DNA of 55,563 bases from Paracoccaceae bacterium (lineage in GTDB: Bacteria > Pseudomonadota > Alphaproteobacteria > Rhodobacterales > Rhodobacteraceae). Of the stretch, positions 1-10,367 are shown one piece after another (within the stretch, counting starts at the first letter, position 1; each line of letters begins with the position of its first letter). The stretch is taken from assembly GCA_007693835.1 (NCBI GenBank), contig RECW01000136.1:1-55563 (forward strand), written 5' to 3'. The notes below the pieces were generated by a model. The model saw nothing but the letters and a program-made list of their open reading frames with translations. It was not told the DNA's origin and did not search any database. Position numbers and translations under genes: made by a program.

Positions 1-87
1 AGAGAGCCCGTCGCGCCTCGGCGCGCCACGCCGTTTCGCCCGCCCCGGCCCGCGCGCCGCGCGCGAGCCGGGTTGACCATCCCGTCC

Positions 88-666
88 TCACTGCGGGCTG
101 ATCTCGAGATCGATCCGGATCGGGATGACCGCCGCGAAAGCCGGCAGGCCGAAGTCCATGCCGAAGTCGCCCCGCTGGATCTCTCCCGTCACGGTGAAGC
201 CGGCGATGGTCTGCGAGGCGTCGAAGGGCGACGGCCCGATCTTGTTCAGCGTCGCCTCGAAAACGACCTCGCGGGTCTGACCGATCATCGTCAGGTCGCC
301 GACGACCTCGGCGGTGTTGTCCCCGGTCTGGCGCACCTCGCGGCTGACGAAGGTGATTTCGGGATAGGTCGAGACGTTGAGGAAGTCGCCGCTGCGGATG
401 TGACGGTCGCGCGCCTCCCAGAAAGTGTCGACGCTGGCGGCGTCGATCACGACGGTGAGCTCCGTCGCCTCGATGTTCTCGGGGTCGAAGAGGATGTCCG
501 CATCGAACGTCCGGAACTGTCCGTGGACCATGGAGAAACCGAGGTGGTCCGCCGTGAAGGTGATGTGCGCGTGGCTCCTGTCGAGAACCCAGGGCTGGGC
601 CGCGATCGCAGGGGCGGCGAAGAGCGGCAGGGCGCAGGCGAGAGCGAACGCAGGCGAAAAGCGCAT
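88..666 (-). CDS. YceI family periplasmic protein
   Basis: Signal peptide MRFSPAFALACALPLFAAPAIA followed by YceI-like W-x-LDRSHAHITFTADHLGFSMVHGQF...; internal ATG preferred over the 726 start. Confidence 0.9.
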   Translation of the reverse strand: MRFSPAFALACALPLFAAPAIAAQPWVLDRSHAHITFTADHLGFSMVHGQFRTFDADILFDPENIEATELTVVIDAASVDTFWEARDRHIRSGDFLNVSTYPEITFVSREVRQTGDNTAEVVGDLTMIGQTREVVFEATLNKIGPSPFDASQTIAGFTVTGEIQRGDFGMDFGLPAFAAVIPIRIDLEISPQ

Positions 667-884
667 GGGTGTCTCCTCCGGACGGTGTTTCGCTGCGAAA
701 GATGGCGCATCGGCGCCGCGCGGCAAAGCGCGGTCGCCGCGAACAGATTGTGATGCGTATCGGGGACAATCTGCTTTCCGGCCATGCGTCGTTCAGAAAA
801 CTGCAAACATTAAAGCGCGGAGGGTGCGTCCGCCGCGACTTCTGAGGGGCTTGAGGCGCATGCGGCGCGCGGCTACGCAGGCGC

Positions 885-1658
885 ATGGTCCCGTTTCGTC
901 CTGTCGAGCGGGCGCGCCCTGACGGCGAGCCCTCGCTCCTCCTGCTCTGCGATCACGCGTCGAACGCGATCCCGCCGGATCTCGGCGACCTTGGCGTGAC
1001 GGAGGCGGACCGCGCGCGGCACATCGCGTGGGACGTCGGGGCGCGCGGGGTGACGCTAGCGCTGTCCGACGCCTTCGAAGCCCCGGCGGTGCTCGCCGGC
1101 TTCTCCCGCCTCGTGATCGATCCGAATCGCGGCGAGGACGATCCGACGCTGGTGATGAAGATTTACGACGGGACGGTGATTCCCGGTAACCGGGGCGCGG
1201 ATGCGGCGGAGGTGGCGCGCCGGCTCGCGCTCTGCCACAGGCCCTACCACGATGCGGTGACGGCGCAGATCGACCGGGCCGTCGCGCTCGGCGCGCCGCC
1301 GCGTCTGATTTCGATCCATTCCTACACGCCGCAATTGCGCGGCCGCGCACCGCGGCCGTGGCACGTGGGGGTTCTGTGGGATCAGGACGACCGCATCGCC
1401 GCGCCCCTCCTCGCGCGCCTGCGCGAGGAGGATGAACTCGTGGTCGGCGACAACGAACCGTATTCGGGGCGCCTGCCCGGCGACACCCTGTGGCGTCACG
1501 GCACGAGCCGCGGCCTGCCGCACGCGCTGATCGAAGTGCGCAACGATCTGATCGCCGACGCGGAAGGCCAGCGCGCCTGGGGGGCGCTGCTGGCGCGCTG
1601 CATCGCCGACGTGCTCGATCTCGAGATCTTCGAGATCGAAGAAGCGCCGAGGCGTTAA
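885..1658 (+). CDS. N-formylglutamate amidohydrolase family protein
   Basis: LLLLCDHASNAIPPDLGDLG, HIAWDVGARGVT, SRLVIDPNRGEDD, SIHSYTP motifs. Confidence 0.88.
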   Translation: MVPFRPVERARPDGEPSLLLLCDHASNAIPPDLGDLGVTEADRARHIAWDVGARGVTLALSDAFEAPAVLAGFSRLVIDPNRGEDDPTLVMKIYDGTVIPGNRGADAAEVARRLALCHRPYHDAVTAQIDRAVALGAPPRLISIHSYTPQLRGRAPRPWHVGVLWDQDDRIAAPLLARLREEDELVVGDNEPYSGRLPGDTLWRHGTSRGLPHALIEVRNDLIADAEGQRAWGALLARCIADVLDLEIFEIEEAPRR

Positions 1659-1747
1659 ACGCAATTTCAAGAAATTCGTCCTAGTTTGGCGGCGTCGGAC
1701 ACGTCTGCCGGCGCCTTTGAAGCAACCCTCGCTTTTCAGCAAAGAGA

Positions 1748-1999
1748 TTGCTCGTGGACGATTTCGACAAGGGCGCGATCTCTCGCGACCAAGGCCCGCT
1801 TCACACCAATGTCGCAGCATGTCCCTTGCACATGACGCACGCCGACGTCCGCAAGCTTATTCAACTGGTGGACGAGCACGAGAATTTGCAGACCCTCATA
1901 CGTTTTCACACCGCTCTTGTCGTCATCAGCCATACGCTCAAGTGGCTCGCGGGCATCGCGGCCGCCATCGCCGTCTTGAAGGGACTGGACCTATGGTGA
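1748..1999 (+). CDS. small hypothetical protein with C-terminal transmembrane helix (first gene of a three-gene cassette)
   Basis: ORF with TTG (1748) or GTG (1754) start; ...HADVRKLIQLVDEHENLQTLIRFHTALVVISHTLKWLAGIAAAIAVLKGLDLW; stop overlaps the next gene's ATG region. Confidence 0.65.
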   Translation: MLVDDFDKGAISRDQGPLHTNVAACPLHMTHADVRKLIQLVDEHENLQTLIRFHTALVVISHTLKWLAGIAAAIAVLKGLDLW

Positions 2000-2490
2000 A
2001 GGATCGCCGCAGCCTGCCGGCCAGGTGGTCGAACGAAATCCGCGCCGCGATCCTTGCGTTGCTTACAGCGGGGGCGGCGTTGCTGGTCGCTCCGGCCGAC
2101 TGGTTCCTGCGGGTCCACTCGATCCAGGTGGTGCAGACGGCGGATGGCTCCGCCATGGTGATCCAGGCGCGCACCGTCTGGCCGAAGGATGTGCTGCAGG
2201 TGCGGTGGGCGGCCTCCATCGAGACGATTCTCGTCGAGGACGACGGCGCCACCGTCGGGCGGCTGGTGTGCGCCGGGCACGGCGTCTCGACGATCCGCGA
2301 CACGCACTATGCGGTCGTCCGCATGCCGCTCGCCGACTGGGTCGGCGATCCGAACTGCGCGCCGCCTGTGGGCGAGCCGCACTTCGCAGAGGCGACGTGG
2401 CGCTTCTCGATCTTCGGCGTCACCAAGACCGCGTCGAAGCGATCGGCCGCGTTCACCCTCGCCACCCCAGCCGTAGGACTGAACCTTTGA
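1993..2490 (+). CDS. hypothetical membrane-anchored protein, paralogue A
   Basis: Internal ATG at 1993; N-terminal TM (AAILALLTAGAALLVAPADWF) plus a beta-rich domain; aligns by eye with the next ORF. Confidence 0.7.
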   Translation: MVKDRRSLPARWSNEIRAAILALLTAGAALLVAPADWFLRVHSIQVVQTADGSAMVIQARTVWPKDVLQVRWAASIETILVEDDGATVGRLVCAGHGVSTIRDTHYAVVRMPLADWVGDPNCAPPVGEPHFAEATWRFSIFGVTKTASKRSAAFTLATPAVGLNL

Positions 2491-2987
2491 TCGGCCGCGA
2501 CGACTTCTACCGGCGCGCCCATAACGCGCGCGCCAGCGTCGCGATGCTGTGCGGCGGGTTGGCGGCCGCGCTGAGTTGCGGGACTGTCTTCTTCTTCGCT
2601 CCCGGCGAATGGTTCGTGAGAATCGACGATCTGCGCATCCTTCAGGGCGCGAGCGGCGACGTGCTGATCGTCGAGCAGCGGAGGATCGGGTCCGGCGACA
2701 ATCTGATCGTCGAGTGGACGAACGCCATCCACGAGACGCCCCGGCCCGGAGGCCGATCCACGGAGCCGAAGATGCGCTGCAGCGCGAGCGGCTCGTGGGC
2801 GGTCTCCGCCGACGCCGCAGCCGCGGGCTCCGCGGAATTCGCGCTGCGGGACTGGCTGGGCGGCGCGCCCTGCGCGATATCGGACGGCGGGACCTACATC
2901 GCCTCGACGGAATGGCGTTTCGCGGTGCTCGGCATGCCGAAGTCCGTGGCGCGCGCATCCGAGCCTGCGACGCTACCCCGTCGCTAG
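2487..2987 (+). CDS. hypothetical membrane-anchored protein, paralogue B
   Basis: TTG start overlapping the previous stop (TTGA); APGEWFVRIDDLRIL..., LRDWLGG..C...EWRFAVLG match paralogue A. Confidence 0.65.
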   Translation: MIGRDDFYRRAHNARASVAMLCGGLAAALSCGTVFFFAPGEWFVRIDDLRILQGASGDVLIVEQRRIGSGDNLIVEWTNAIHETPRPGGRSTEPKMRCSASGSWAVSADAAAAGSAEFALRDWLGGAPCAISDGGTYIASTEWRFAVLGMPKSVARASEPATLPRR

Positions 2988-3010
2988 ACCCGCTCGGGCG
3001 ACGTTTTCCG

Positions 3011-3448
3011 TCACCGCAGAAGCTGCTCCGAATCGACGCGGCCGATGTTGCCGAACAGTTGCTGCATGATGGTGAGTTCGCGGCCGAAGGTCGGCGTGGT
3101 CCGGGTCACGAGGTTGATCACCCTGCCGTCCTCGATGCCGAACCGGTCGACGCGCTCGACCACGCCCAAGTCGTCGAACGCGACCATGACGACGGTGCGG
3201 TCGACGATGCGGGGTTCGTAGAAGGCGAAGCGCTCCACCCGACTGGCGACGTAGAACCACTCGTCGGAGTCGAAGGCGCCCGTCACCGACGGGTTGCCGA
3301 GGCGCCGGAAGACCGACTCGCGCGTGTCCAGCCCTGCGGTGATCTGGTCGAGTTCTTCGGCGGCTGGGGTGAAGCCGTGGATCGTGTAGGTCGGCGCGCA
3401 GGCCGAAGCGGCGATCATCACGGCTGCGGCGGCGACCAGGCTGCGCAT
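3011..3448 (-). CDS. bamE: outer membrane protein assembly factor BamE (SmpA/OmlA family lipoprotein)
   Basis: Lipoprotein signal (ASACAP), HGFTPAAEELDQITAGLDTRESVFRRLGNPSVTG, DEWFYVASR. Confidence 0.88.
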   Translation of the reverse strand: MRSLVAAAAVMIAASACAPTYTIHGFTPAAEELDQITAGLDTRESVFRRLGNPSVTGAFDSDEWFYVASRVERFAFYEPRIVDRTVVMVAFDDLGVVERVDRFGIEDGRVINLVTRTTPTFGRELTIMQQLFGNIGRVDSEQLLR

Positions 3449-3569
3449 CGGCGGCGGCTCTCTCCAAAGCGTCGTGTTTCCCTACCGCATCGCCTGTTGT
3501 AGTGACAACCGACGTCGACCGCGCAGTTCGGCGCGCCGAGACGCCGGCGGCGACGCAAGCGAGGTTGTC

Positions 3570-4127
3570 ATGTCGAGCGATCCCATCCGCCCGCCCGAAT
3601 TCTCGCGGACCATCGCCACGGAGGCGTTGCGCGACAGGGGCGGCGGCGCCCTCAGCGCCGAAGCGACCGACGCCGAGCGGGCGGCGCTGGCGGCCCGTTA
3701 CGGCGTGCCGGCCGTTCTGGATCTCAGCGTCGACGCCACGGCCGACCCCTGGGGGCCCGGCGGGTGGCGCGTTTCGGGGCGCGCGCGCGCGCGGCTCACG
3801 CAGACATGCGTCGTCTCGCTCGAGCCGGTCGACACCGAGGTCGACGAGGGTTTCGTGCGCTTCTTCGCGCCCGGACGGCGCATCGAGGAGGCGCGCGACC
3901 TGCTGGATGAGGACGCCGAAGAAGAGCCCGAAGTCCTCGGCCCCGCGATAGACGTGGGGGAGATCGCCGCAGAGGCCGTCGCCCTGGGAATCGACCCCTA
4001 CCCGCGCCGCCCCGACGCCAGCTTCGACGGCGCCGTGCACGGCCCGCCGGGCGCCGAACCGCTGACGGACGAGGCCGCCCGCCCTTTCGCACGGCTTTCC
4101 GCGCTCAAGAGGCGCGGCGACGCGTGA
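3570..4127 (+). CDS. DUF177 (YceD-like) protein upstream of rpmF
   Basis: [23 protein letters not shown] and the position immediately upstream of rpmF. Confidence 0.85.
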   Translation: MSSDPIRPPEFSRTIATEALRDRGGGALSAEATDAERAALAARYGVPAVLDLSVDATADPWGPGGWRVSGRARARLTQTCVVSLEPVDTEVDEGFVRFFAPGRRIEEARDLLDEDAEEEPEVLGPAIDVGEIAAEAVALGIDPYPRRPDASFDGAVHGPPGAEPLTDEAARPFARLSALKRRGDA

Positions 4128-4288
4128 CCGGCGCCGCCTCGGCGCTTCTGGGCCTTGCGGCGGCCGCGTTCCGCGGATATGCCACCCGCTCACGGCGGGC
4201 GTCGGCGCGGGCCGGACGACTTCGGCTCGTCGGTCGGTCGGCGTGCGTCGCGCCGCCCCTCGCTCGCGCGCCTGCTGGAGATTGCGCC

Positions 4289-4495
4289 ATGGCTGTTCAA
4301 CAGAACCGGAAAACGCGTTCGAAGCGCGACATGCGGCGCTCGCATGACGCTTTGGTCGCGGCCAACCCGAACGAGTGCCCGAACTGCGGCGAGCTGAAGC
4401 GCCCGCACCACGTGTGCGGGGCCTGCGGCTGGTACGACAGCCGGGAAGTCGTCTCGATGGTCGAGGAAGTCGACCTCGACGACGAAGCCGCCTGA
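4289..4495 (+). CDS. rpmF: 50S ribosomal protein L32
   Basis: [22 protein letters not shown]...[25 protein letters not shown], 68 aa, Cys-containing form. Confidence 0.97.
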   Translation: MAVQQNRKTRSKRDMRRSHDALVAANPNECPNCGELKRPHHVCGACGWYDSREVVSMVEEVDLDDEAA

Positions 4496-4517
4496 CCCGT
4501 TCCGCCGCCTGCGCGCG

Positions 4518-5615
4518 ATGACTGTTCCCCCGTCGACAGGGCGCCTGACCATCGCCGTCGACGCCATGGGGGGCGACCACGGACCCGCTTGCGTCGTGGC
4601 CGCTCTCGAGAAGGCGGCGCGGGACGGCGACGAGGCGCGCTTCCTGCTCCATGGACCCGAGGCGGAGCTTGAGCCGTTGTTGGCCCGCCGCCGCGCCCTC
4701 TCAGAGCGCGTGGAGGTGGTGGACGCGCCGCGCGTGGTGTCGATGGACGACAAGCCCTCCGCGGCCGTGCGCACGGCGGAAGGCACGAGCATGTGGGCCG
4801 CGTTGTCCAGCGTCGCGACCGGAGCCGCGCAGGCTGCGGTGTCGTGCGGCAACACCGGCGCGCTGATGGTCATGGCGATGCTTCGGCTGCGCAAGGCCGA
4901 AGGCGTCGACCGCCCCGCCATCGCGGTGTTCTGGCCGTCGCGCGCCAGGGCGGGCTTCTCGATCGCGCTCGACATGGGCGCCGACCTCAAGGCGGACCCG
5001 ACGAATCTCGCGCAATACGCGGTGATGGGCGCCGAGTACGCGCGCGTCGGTCTTGATCTGGCGCGTCCACGCGTCGGTCTGCTCAATGTCGGCGTGGAGG
5101 AGATGAAGGGCCGCGCCGAACTGCGCGCCGCGCGCGACCTGATCGCCGCGGCGGCGACGCCCGGCGATTTCGACTGGCGCGGCTTCGTCGAGGGCGGAGA
5201 CCTTTTCGGCGACAGCGTCGATGTGATCGTCACGGACGGCTTCACAGGCAACGTCGCGCTGAAGACCGCCGAGGGCGCGGCGGCCTTCATCGGCGACCAG
5301 ATGCGGGCGGCCTTCCGCCACTCCCTGCTCTCGCGCCTCGCCGCCGTAGCGGCGATGGGAACCTTCAGCCGCCTGAAAAAGCGCATTGATCCCCGCCGGG
5401 TCAACGGCGGCGTGTTCCTCGGCCTGAACGGCGTGGTCGTGAAGAGCCATGGCGGGGCCGATGCGACGGGCGTGGCCGCGGCCATACGGCTCGCGACGCG
5501 CATGGGCCGCACGGGTTTCGCCGAGCGCGTGGCCCAGCGCGTCGCGCTGCTCGCCACAGACGGCGCAGTCAGCACAGCCGCCGCCGAACCAGAACGAAAG
5601 GCCCTGGCGCAATGA
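4518..5615 (+). CDS. plsX: phosphate acyltransferase PlsX
   Basis: [56 protein letters not shown]; followed by fabH. Confidence 0.97.
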   Translation: MTVPPSTGRLTIAVDAMGGDHGPACVVAALEKAARDGDEARFLLHGPEAELEPLLARRRALSERVEVVDAPRVVSMDDKPSAAVRTAEGTSMWAALSSVATGAAQAAVSCGNTGALMVMAMLRLRKAEGVDRPAIAVFWPSRARAGFSIALDMGADLKADPTNLAQYAVMGAEYARVGLDLARPRVGLLNVGVEEMKGRAELRAARDLIAAAATPGDFDWRGFVEGGDLFGDSVDVIVTDGFTGNVALKTAEGAAAFIGDQMRAAFRHSLLSRLAAVAAMGTFSRLKKRIDPRRVNGGVFLGLNGVVVKSHGGADATGVAAAIRLATRMGRTGFAERVAQRVALLATDGAVSTAAAEPERKALAQ

Positions 5616-6586
5616 GCGTTCTGCGCGCGGCGCCGCTTGGATGCGGCGCCTATCTCCCCGAACGCGTCGTCGAGAACGCCGCGTTCGCGCAGCGCCTCGA
5701 CACATCCGACGAATGGATCGTCGCGCGCACCGGGATCCGTCGGCGCCATTTCGCGGCCGAGGGCGAACTCACCTCCGATCTCGCCATCGCCGCAGCCCGA
5801 CGGGCGCTCGCCGACGCCGGGATCGAGGGGTCGGCGGTGGACGCCATCATCCTCGCCACGTCGACGCCGGACCACACGTTCCCGTCGACGGCCACCAAGG
5901 TTCAGCACGCGCTCGGCGCCGGCGGGTTCGCCTTCGACATCCAGGCGGTCTGCGCCGGCTTCGTGTTCGCCCTCGCCACCGCCGACGCGCTGATCCGCGG
6001 CGGCCAGGCGCGCACGGTTCTGGTGATCGGCGCCGAGACCTTTTCGCGCATCCTCGACTGGGAGGATCGCGGCACCTGCGTGCTGTTCGGCGACGGGGCC
6101 GGCGCGCTGGTGCTCACAGCGACCTTCGGCGACGGCGGCCCGCAGGACCGCGGCGTGCTCGCCACCTGCCTGCACTCGGAGGGCGCGCACCGCGACATCC
6201 TCCATGTCGACGGCGGGCCGTCGTCGACGCAGACCACCGGAAAGCTGCGCATGATGGGCCGTGAGGTCTTCAAGCACGCCGTTCACAAGCTCGCCGAAGT
6301 GGCCGAGGAGACGATGGCGAAAGCCGACGTCCGCCCCGAAGACATCGACTGGGTGGTGCCGCACCAGGCGAACATCCGCATCATCGAGTCGACCGCGAAG
6401 CGCGCCGGCGTGGCGATGGAGAAGGTGATCGTCACCGTCGAGGACCACGGGAACACCTCCGCCGCCTCCATTCCGCTCGCGCTGTCGCGGGCGGTCGGCG
6501 ACGGCCGCATCCGGCGCGGCGATCTCCTGCTGATGGAGGCGATCGGCGGCGGGCTGGCGTGGGGCGGCGCGATCCTGCGCTGGTGA
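5612..6586 (+). CDS. fabH: beta-ketoacyl-ACP synthase III
   Basis: [61 protein letters not shown]. Confidence 0.97.
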   Translation: MSVLRAAPLGCGAYLPERVVENAAFAQRLDTSDEWIVARTGIRRRHFAAEGELTSDLAIAAARRALADAGIEGSAVDAIILATSTPDHTFPSTATKVQHALGAGGFAFDIQAVCAGFVFALATADALIRGGQARTVLVIGAETFSRILDWEDRGTCVLFGDGAGALVLTATFGDGGPQDRGVLATCLHSEGAHRDILHVDGGPSSTQTTGKLRMMGREVFKHAVHKLAEVAEETMAKADVRPEDIDWVVPHQANIRIIESTAKRAGVAMEKVIVTVEDHGNTSAASIPLALSRAVGDGRIRRGDLLLMEAIGGGLAWGGAILRW

Positions 6587-6623
6587 CAGCCGCGCCGCCG
6601 CTTGTGCAACGCCGCACAACCCA

Positions 6624-6658
6624 TTGACATTGACATGCTTTCCGGCGGCGCGCATCCT
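6624..6658 (+). promoter_or_regulatory. candidate promoter of ihfA with overlapping TTGACATTGACA -35 elements
   Basis: TTGACA at 6624 and 6630; CATCCT 17 nt downstream of the second; in the fabH-ihfA intergenic gap. Confidence 0.35.
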
Positions 6659-6686
6659 TTCCCGATAAGGGGCGGGAGGATGAATC

Positions 6687-6989
6687 ATGAGCGGCAAGAC
6701 GTTGACGCGCGCCGATCTGTCGGAGGCCGTGTATCGGGAGGTGGGGCTGTCGCGCAACGAGAGCGCGACGCTCGTCGAGAGCATCCTGCGCCACGTCTCC
6801 GACGCGCTGGTCGCAGGCGAGACGGTGAAGATATCGTCGTTCGGCACCTTCAGCGTGCGCGAGAAGGGCGAACGGATCGGCCGCAACCCCAAGACCGGCG
6901 AGGAAGTGCCGATCGAACCCAGGCGAGTCCTGGTGTTCCGCGCCTCCCACATCCTCAAGGACCGGATGAACGAGGAGGTTGACGCGTGA
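6687..6989 (+). CDS. ihfA: integration host factor subunit alpha
   Basis: [70 protein letters not shown]. Confidence 0.95.
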   Translation: MSGKTLTRADLSEAVYREVGLSRNESATLVESILRHVSDALVAGETVKISSFGTFSVREKGERIGRNPKTGEEVPIEPRRVLVFRASHILKDRMNEEVDA

Positions 6990-7468
6990 AGCCAGCCGAC
7001 GCCGCGAGCGCCGCCGAGGACGGAATCGAGCAGGTTCGCGAAAAATCCGCCCAGGCTTTCCGCACCATCTCGGAGGTGTCGGAGGAACTCGACACGCCGG
7101 CGCACGTATTGCGGTTCTGGGAGAGCAAGTTCCATCAGGTGAACCCGCTGAAGCGCGGCGGCGGGCGGCGCTACTACAGGCCGGCGGACGTGGCCCTGCT
7201 GCGCGGAATCCGGGCGCTGCTTTACGATGACGGATTGACGATCAAGGGGCTTCAGAAGGTTTTCCGAGAGCGCGGGGTGAAATACGTCGTCGCCGTGGGC
7301 GCCGGCGCCGAACCGGCGCCGCCGCGCCAGACCGCCCAGACCGATCTGTTCGACCCGCCCGCGCCCGAAGAGCCGGACGCCGACAGCACCGCGTCGGCGC
7401 CGGTCGACCACCTCGCCCCGGTGATCGCTCGGCTCGAGGCGCTTCGGGACAGGCTGCGCGCCGCCTAG
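6986..7468 (+). CDS. MerR family transcriptional regulator
   Basis: [46 protein letters not shown]; 4-nt overlap with ihfA. Confidence 0.92.
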   Translation: MKPADAASAAEDGIEQVREKSAQAFRTISEVSEELDTPAHVLRFWESKFHQVNPLKRGGGRRYYRPADVALLRGIRALLYDDGLTIKGLQKVFRERGVKYVVAVGAGAEPAPPRQTAQTDLFDPPAPEEPDADSTASAPVDHLAPVIARLEALRDRLRAA

Positions 7469-7905
7469 ACGAGAAGCGGCGCGACGGCGTCCCTTATCGT
7501 AGCCGGGGCCTTGACCGGGCGCTGCGTGGCGCGGTCGACGTAGACGTGGATGAAGTGGCCCTGGGCGGCGGTCGTGTCGTCGTCGTTGCGGAACAGGCCG
7601 ATCTCATACCGCACCGAGCTTTCGCCGATCCGCCCGACGCGCAGCCCCGCCGTCACCACGTCCGGAAACGCGAGAGAGGCGAAAAAGACGCAACGCGTCT
7701 CGACCACGAGGCCCACGACCGCGCTTCTCGCGATGTCGAGGGCGCCTTGCTCGATCAGGTGCTGGTTCACCGCCGTGTCGAAGAATGAATAGTACACCAC
7801 GTTGTTGACGTGGCCGTAGACGTCGTTGTCCATCCAGCGCGTCGGCATCGCGCGGAAGGCGCGGTAGGCGGCGCGCGTCTCCGGCGTCGGCCGGCTCAAG
7901 GCCAC
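7465..7905 (-). CDS. acyl-CoA thioesterase (4HBT / hot-dog fold)
   Basis: [35 protein letters not shown] start at 7905. Confidence 0.88.
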   Translation of the reverse strand: MALSRPTPETRAAYRAFRAMPTRWMDNDVYGHVNNVVYYSFFDTAVNQHLIEQGALDIARSAVVGLVVETRCVFFASLAFPDVVTAGLRVGRIGESSVRYEIGLFRNDDDTTAAQGHFIHVYVDRATQRPVKAPATIRDAVAPLLV

Positions 7906-8786
7906 TTGGCCTCGGGCGGCAGGCTCATCAGCACCGCTTCGGGGTTGTGGCCGGTCTGGAGGCCGAACTGGGTGCCGCGGTCGTAGACGAGGTTGAACTC
8001 GGCGTAGCGGCCGCGCTTGACCAGCTGCCACTCGCGGTCCTCCGCCGTCCAGCTCTCGCCCATGCGCTTTTCGGTGAGCGGCACGAAGGCGTCGAGGAAG
8101 GCGCGGCCGACGTCCTGGGTGAAGGCGAAGTCGGCCTCCCAGTCTCCGGTGCAGAGGTCGTCGTAGAAGATGCCGCCGACGCCGCGCGGCTCGTTCCAGT
8201 GGCGGATCATGAAGTAGTCATCCGCCCACGCCTTGAACTTCGGATAGTAGGCCGGGTCGTGGCGATCGCAGGCGGCGCGCAGCGTGTCGTGGAAGAACGC
8301 CGTGTCCTCCGGAACTTCGACCATCGGGTTGAGGTCCGAGCCGCCGCCGAACCACCAGCCGCGCGGCGTCCAGAACATCCGCGTGTTCATGTGGACCGCC
8401 GGCGTCTTGGGCGAGCGCATGTGCGCGACCAGAGAGATGCCCGACGCCCAGAAGCGCGGATCGTCGGCCAGCCCTTCAAGTTCATGGCGCGCCGTCAGGC
8501 TGCGCTGCGCCTGCGGCCCCAGCACGCCGTAGACCGCCGACACGTTGACGCCCACCTTCTCGAACACGCGGCCGCCGCGCATCACGCTCATCACGCCGCC
8601 GCCCTGGTCGCCCTCGCCTTCGCCGGCGCGGCGGGTCTCCTTGCGCTCGAAGCGGCCGGCGGGCAGGTGCGCGTGGGGGCCGGTCTCCTGCATGTCCTCA
8701 AGGCGCTCGAAGGCCGCGCAGATCGCGTCGCGCAGTTCGGAGAACCACGCCGCGGCGCGCGCCTTGCGTTCGGTGAAGTCTTCCAT
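7896..8786 (-). CDS. hemF: oxygen-dependent coproporphyrinogen oxidase
   Basis: [68 protein letters not shown]. Confidence 0.97.
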   Translation of the reverse strand: MEDFTERKARAAAWFSELRDAICAAFERLEDMQETGPHAHLPAGRFERKETRRAGEGEGDQGGGVMSVMRGGRVFEKVGVNVSAVYGVLGPQAQRSLTARHELEGLADDPRFWASGISLVAHMRSPKTPAVHMNTRMFWTPRGWWFGGGSDLNPMVEVPEDTAFFHDTLRAACDRHDPAYYPKFKAWADDYFMIRHWNEPRGVGGIFYDDLCTGDWEADFAFTQDVGRAFLDAFVPLTEKRMGESWTAEDREWQLVKRGRYAEFNLVYDRGTQFGLQTGHNPEAVLMSLPPEAKWP

Positions 8787-8857
8787 CGTCGGCCCCTTCC
8801 GCTTTGGCGGATTTATCCGGCGCGGACCGCGCGGCGGCAAGGCCGACGGGGGGCGAC

Positions 8858-9220
8858 CTATTGGCCGTCGCTGTCCCGAGGCCCGGCGCTCCGCTCCTCG
8901 GCCGCGACGCTCGGCCAGCGCGCGAAGGGAAAGGCCGGCGTGTTTGTCGCGCCGGTCACGAAACGCACCATGTCGCGCATCCAGAGCGCGACGGAGGCGC
9001 CGACACGGCCGAGCAGCCGGTTCGGCCCGCCGAAAACAAGCGCGATCAGGGCCTGAACGAGGCCGAGCGCGAAGATGAAGACTTCGGCGACGTTGAAAAG
9101 CACGAGAAAGATCACGCCGGCGATGAACCGCTCGACGCCGGTCACCCGCGGCTCGGCGTGGCTTTCGGCGTCGTCTTGCGCGGATGTGTCGTCGGCGCGC
9201 GCTGCGGCGGCGTCGGTCAT
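8858..9220 (-). CDS. DUF4389-like membrane protein
   Basis: VERFIAGVIFLVLFNVAEVFIFALGLVQALIALVFGGPNRLLGRVGASVALWMRDMVRFVTG. Confidence 0.65.
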   Translation of the reverse strand: MTDAAAARADDTSAQDDAESHAEPRVTGVERFIAGVIFLVLFNVAEVFIFALGLVQALIALVFGGPNRLLGRVGASVALWMRDMVRFVTGATNTPAFPFARWPSVAAEERSAGPRDSDGQ

Positions 9221-9323
9221 TTCACAGCTCCGGATTCCGGTGGACGACTGTCAGGTGGGGCCGCAGGGCCCGGCGACAACCCCTTGGGCGACGGGAGCGG
9301 CCGCAGCCGCCCCCACCCGCCCC

Positions 9324-9713
9324 TCAGTGGCCGCGGCGTTCGAGAAACGCGCGCAACTGGGCGATCTCGGCCTCCTGCGCCGCGATGATCGCTTCGGCGA
9401 GGGCGCGCATCTCGGGGTCCGCGCCGAATTCGAGCTGGATCTCCGCCATCTCGATCGCCCCCTGGTGATGCGGGATCATGCCGGCGGCGAAGTCGACGTC
9501 GGCGTCGCCTGTCAGCGGGATGTCCATGCCGTCGTGCATGCGCGCCATGCTGTCGGCCCAGGCTTCGGCGTAGGGCGCATCGCTCGCGGCCTGAGCGCCA
9601 TGCGCGGCGTGGCCTGCATGGCCGCCGTGCGTCATCTGCGCCAGAGACAGGCCGCCGGCGCCGATGGCGACGCCGACCGCGAGAAGCGCGGCGGGGACAA
9701 GAACGTTCTTCAT
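9324..9713 (-). CDS. DUF305 domain-containing exported protein
   Basis: [42 protein letters not shown]...; His/Met-rich, signal-like N-terminus. Confidence 0.9.
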   Translation of the reverse strand: MKNVLVPAALLAVGVAIGAGGLSLAQMTHGGHAGHAAHGAQAASDAPYAEAWADSMARMHDGMDIPLTGDADVDFAAGMIPHHQGAIEMAEIQLEFGADPEMRALAEAIIAAQEAEIAQLRAFLERRGH

Positions 9714-9755
9714 CGGGTTTCTCCGTCTTCGTGTTTCGGTCGAGTCGCTGAAGGC

Positions 9756-10043
9756 TCAAGCGAAACGCGGCGGCGGAGACGGAGGGGCGCGGGTTCGAGA
9801 CGCGGCTTGAGTCGAATCTTCGGGGGTGGCCTCGGACGCCGCGACGATCGGTGTCGGCGCCGGCGGCTCCAAGGCGATCCATCCGCAGCAGAGCGCCGCG
9901 GCGCATCCCTCGGGAAAATGGGAGGCCGCGCAATCGGCGTGCGCCACCGTCACCGCTGCGGCCTCGGCGTGCGCCGGCGCGCCATGATCGCCGAGGCAAA
10001 GCGCCAGCAACGGCAGGCAGAGCAGCCAGAGAGCGTGGCGCAT
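9756..10043 (-). CDS. hypothetical small exported Cys-rich protein
   Basis: MRHALWLLCLPLLALCLGDHGAPAHA signal peptide; CAASHFPEGCAAALCCGW; adjacent to the DUF305 gene. Confidence 0.55.
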   Translation of the reverse strand: MRHALWLLCLPLLALCLGDHGAPAHAEAAAVTVAHADCAASHFPEGCAAALCCGWIALEPPAPTPIVAASEATPEDSTQAASRTRAPPSPPPRFA

Positions 10044-10139
10044 GAGGACCATGCCGACAGAGGTAGGCGCCGGCCGGCGGGGCGCAAGCTGCCGCCCCCG
10101 GCGTCGCCGCGCTATCGTGGCCGGGGAAAGGAGGGCCCG

Positions 10140-10367
10140 ATGGAGACAAAGCACAGCGATTCGCCCGACGGAGGCCCGCCGCGGCCGCCCCGCATCGGCC
10201 TTGTCGTGGCGGCGGTGGCGTTCACCCTCGTCGCTCTGGTAGGGCCGGTGCTGCTCGCGCTCGACATCGACCCGACGACCTGGGTGATGGTCATCCCGCT
10301 GCTCTGGCTGACCGTGTTCGCGGGGATCGGCCATTACGCCTGGCGGTTCATGAAGTTTTTTCGCTAG
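10140..10367 (+). CDS. hypothetical small membrane protein (two predicted TM segments)
   Basis: 75 aa, IGLVVAAVAFTLVALVGPVLLALDI...WVMVIPLLWLTVFAGIGHYAWRFMKFF. Confidence 0.6.
   Translation: METKHSDSPDGGPPRPPRIGLVVAAVAFTLVALVGPVLLALDIDPTTWVMVIPLLWLTVFAGIGHYAWRFMKFFR

Noticed and set aside
73-753. 226-aa plus-strand ORF opposite the YceI gene
   Set aside because: The minus-strand frame has a clear signal peptide and YceI motifs.
4190-7411. 1073-aa minus-strand ORF opposite rpmF-plsX-fabH-ihfA-merR
   Set aside because: Antisense to several unmistakable genes; low-complexity Arg/Ala/Gly composition typical of spurious ORFs in GC-rich DNA.
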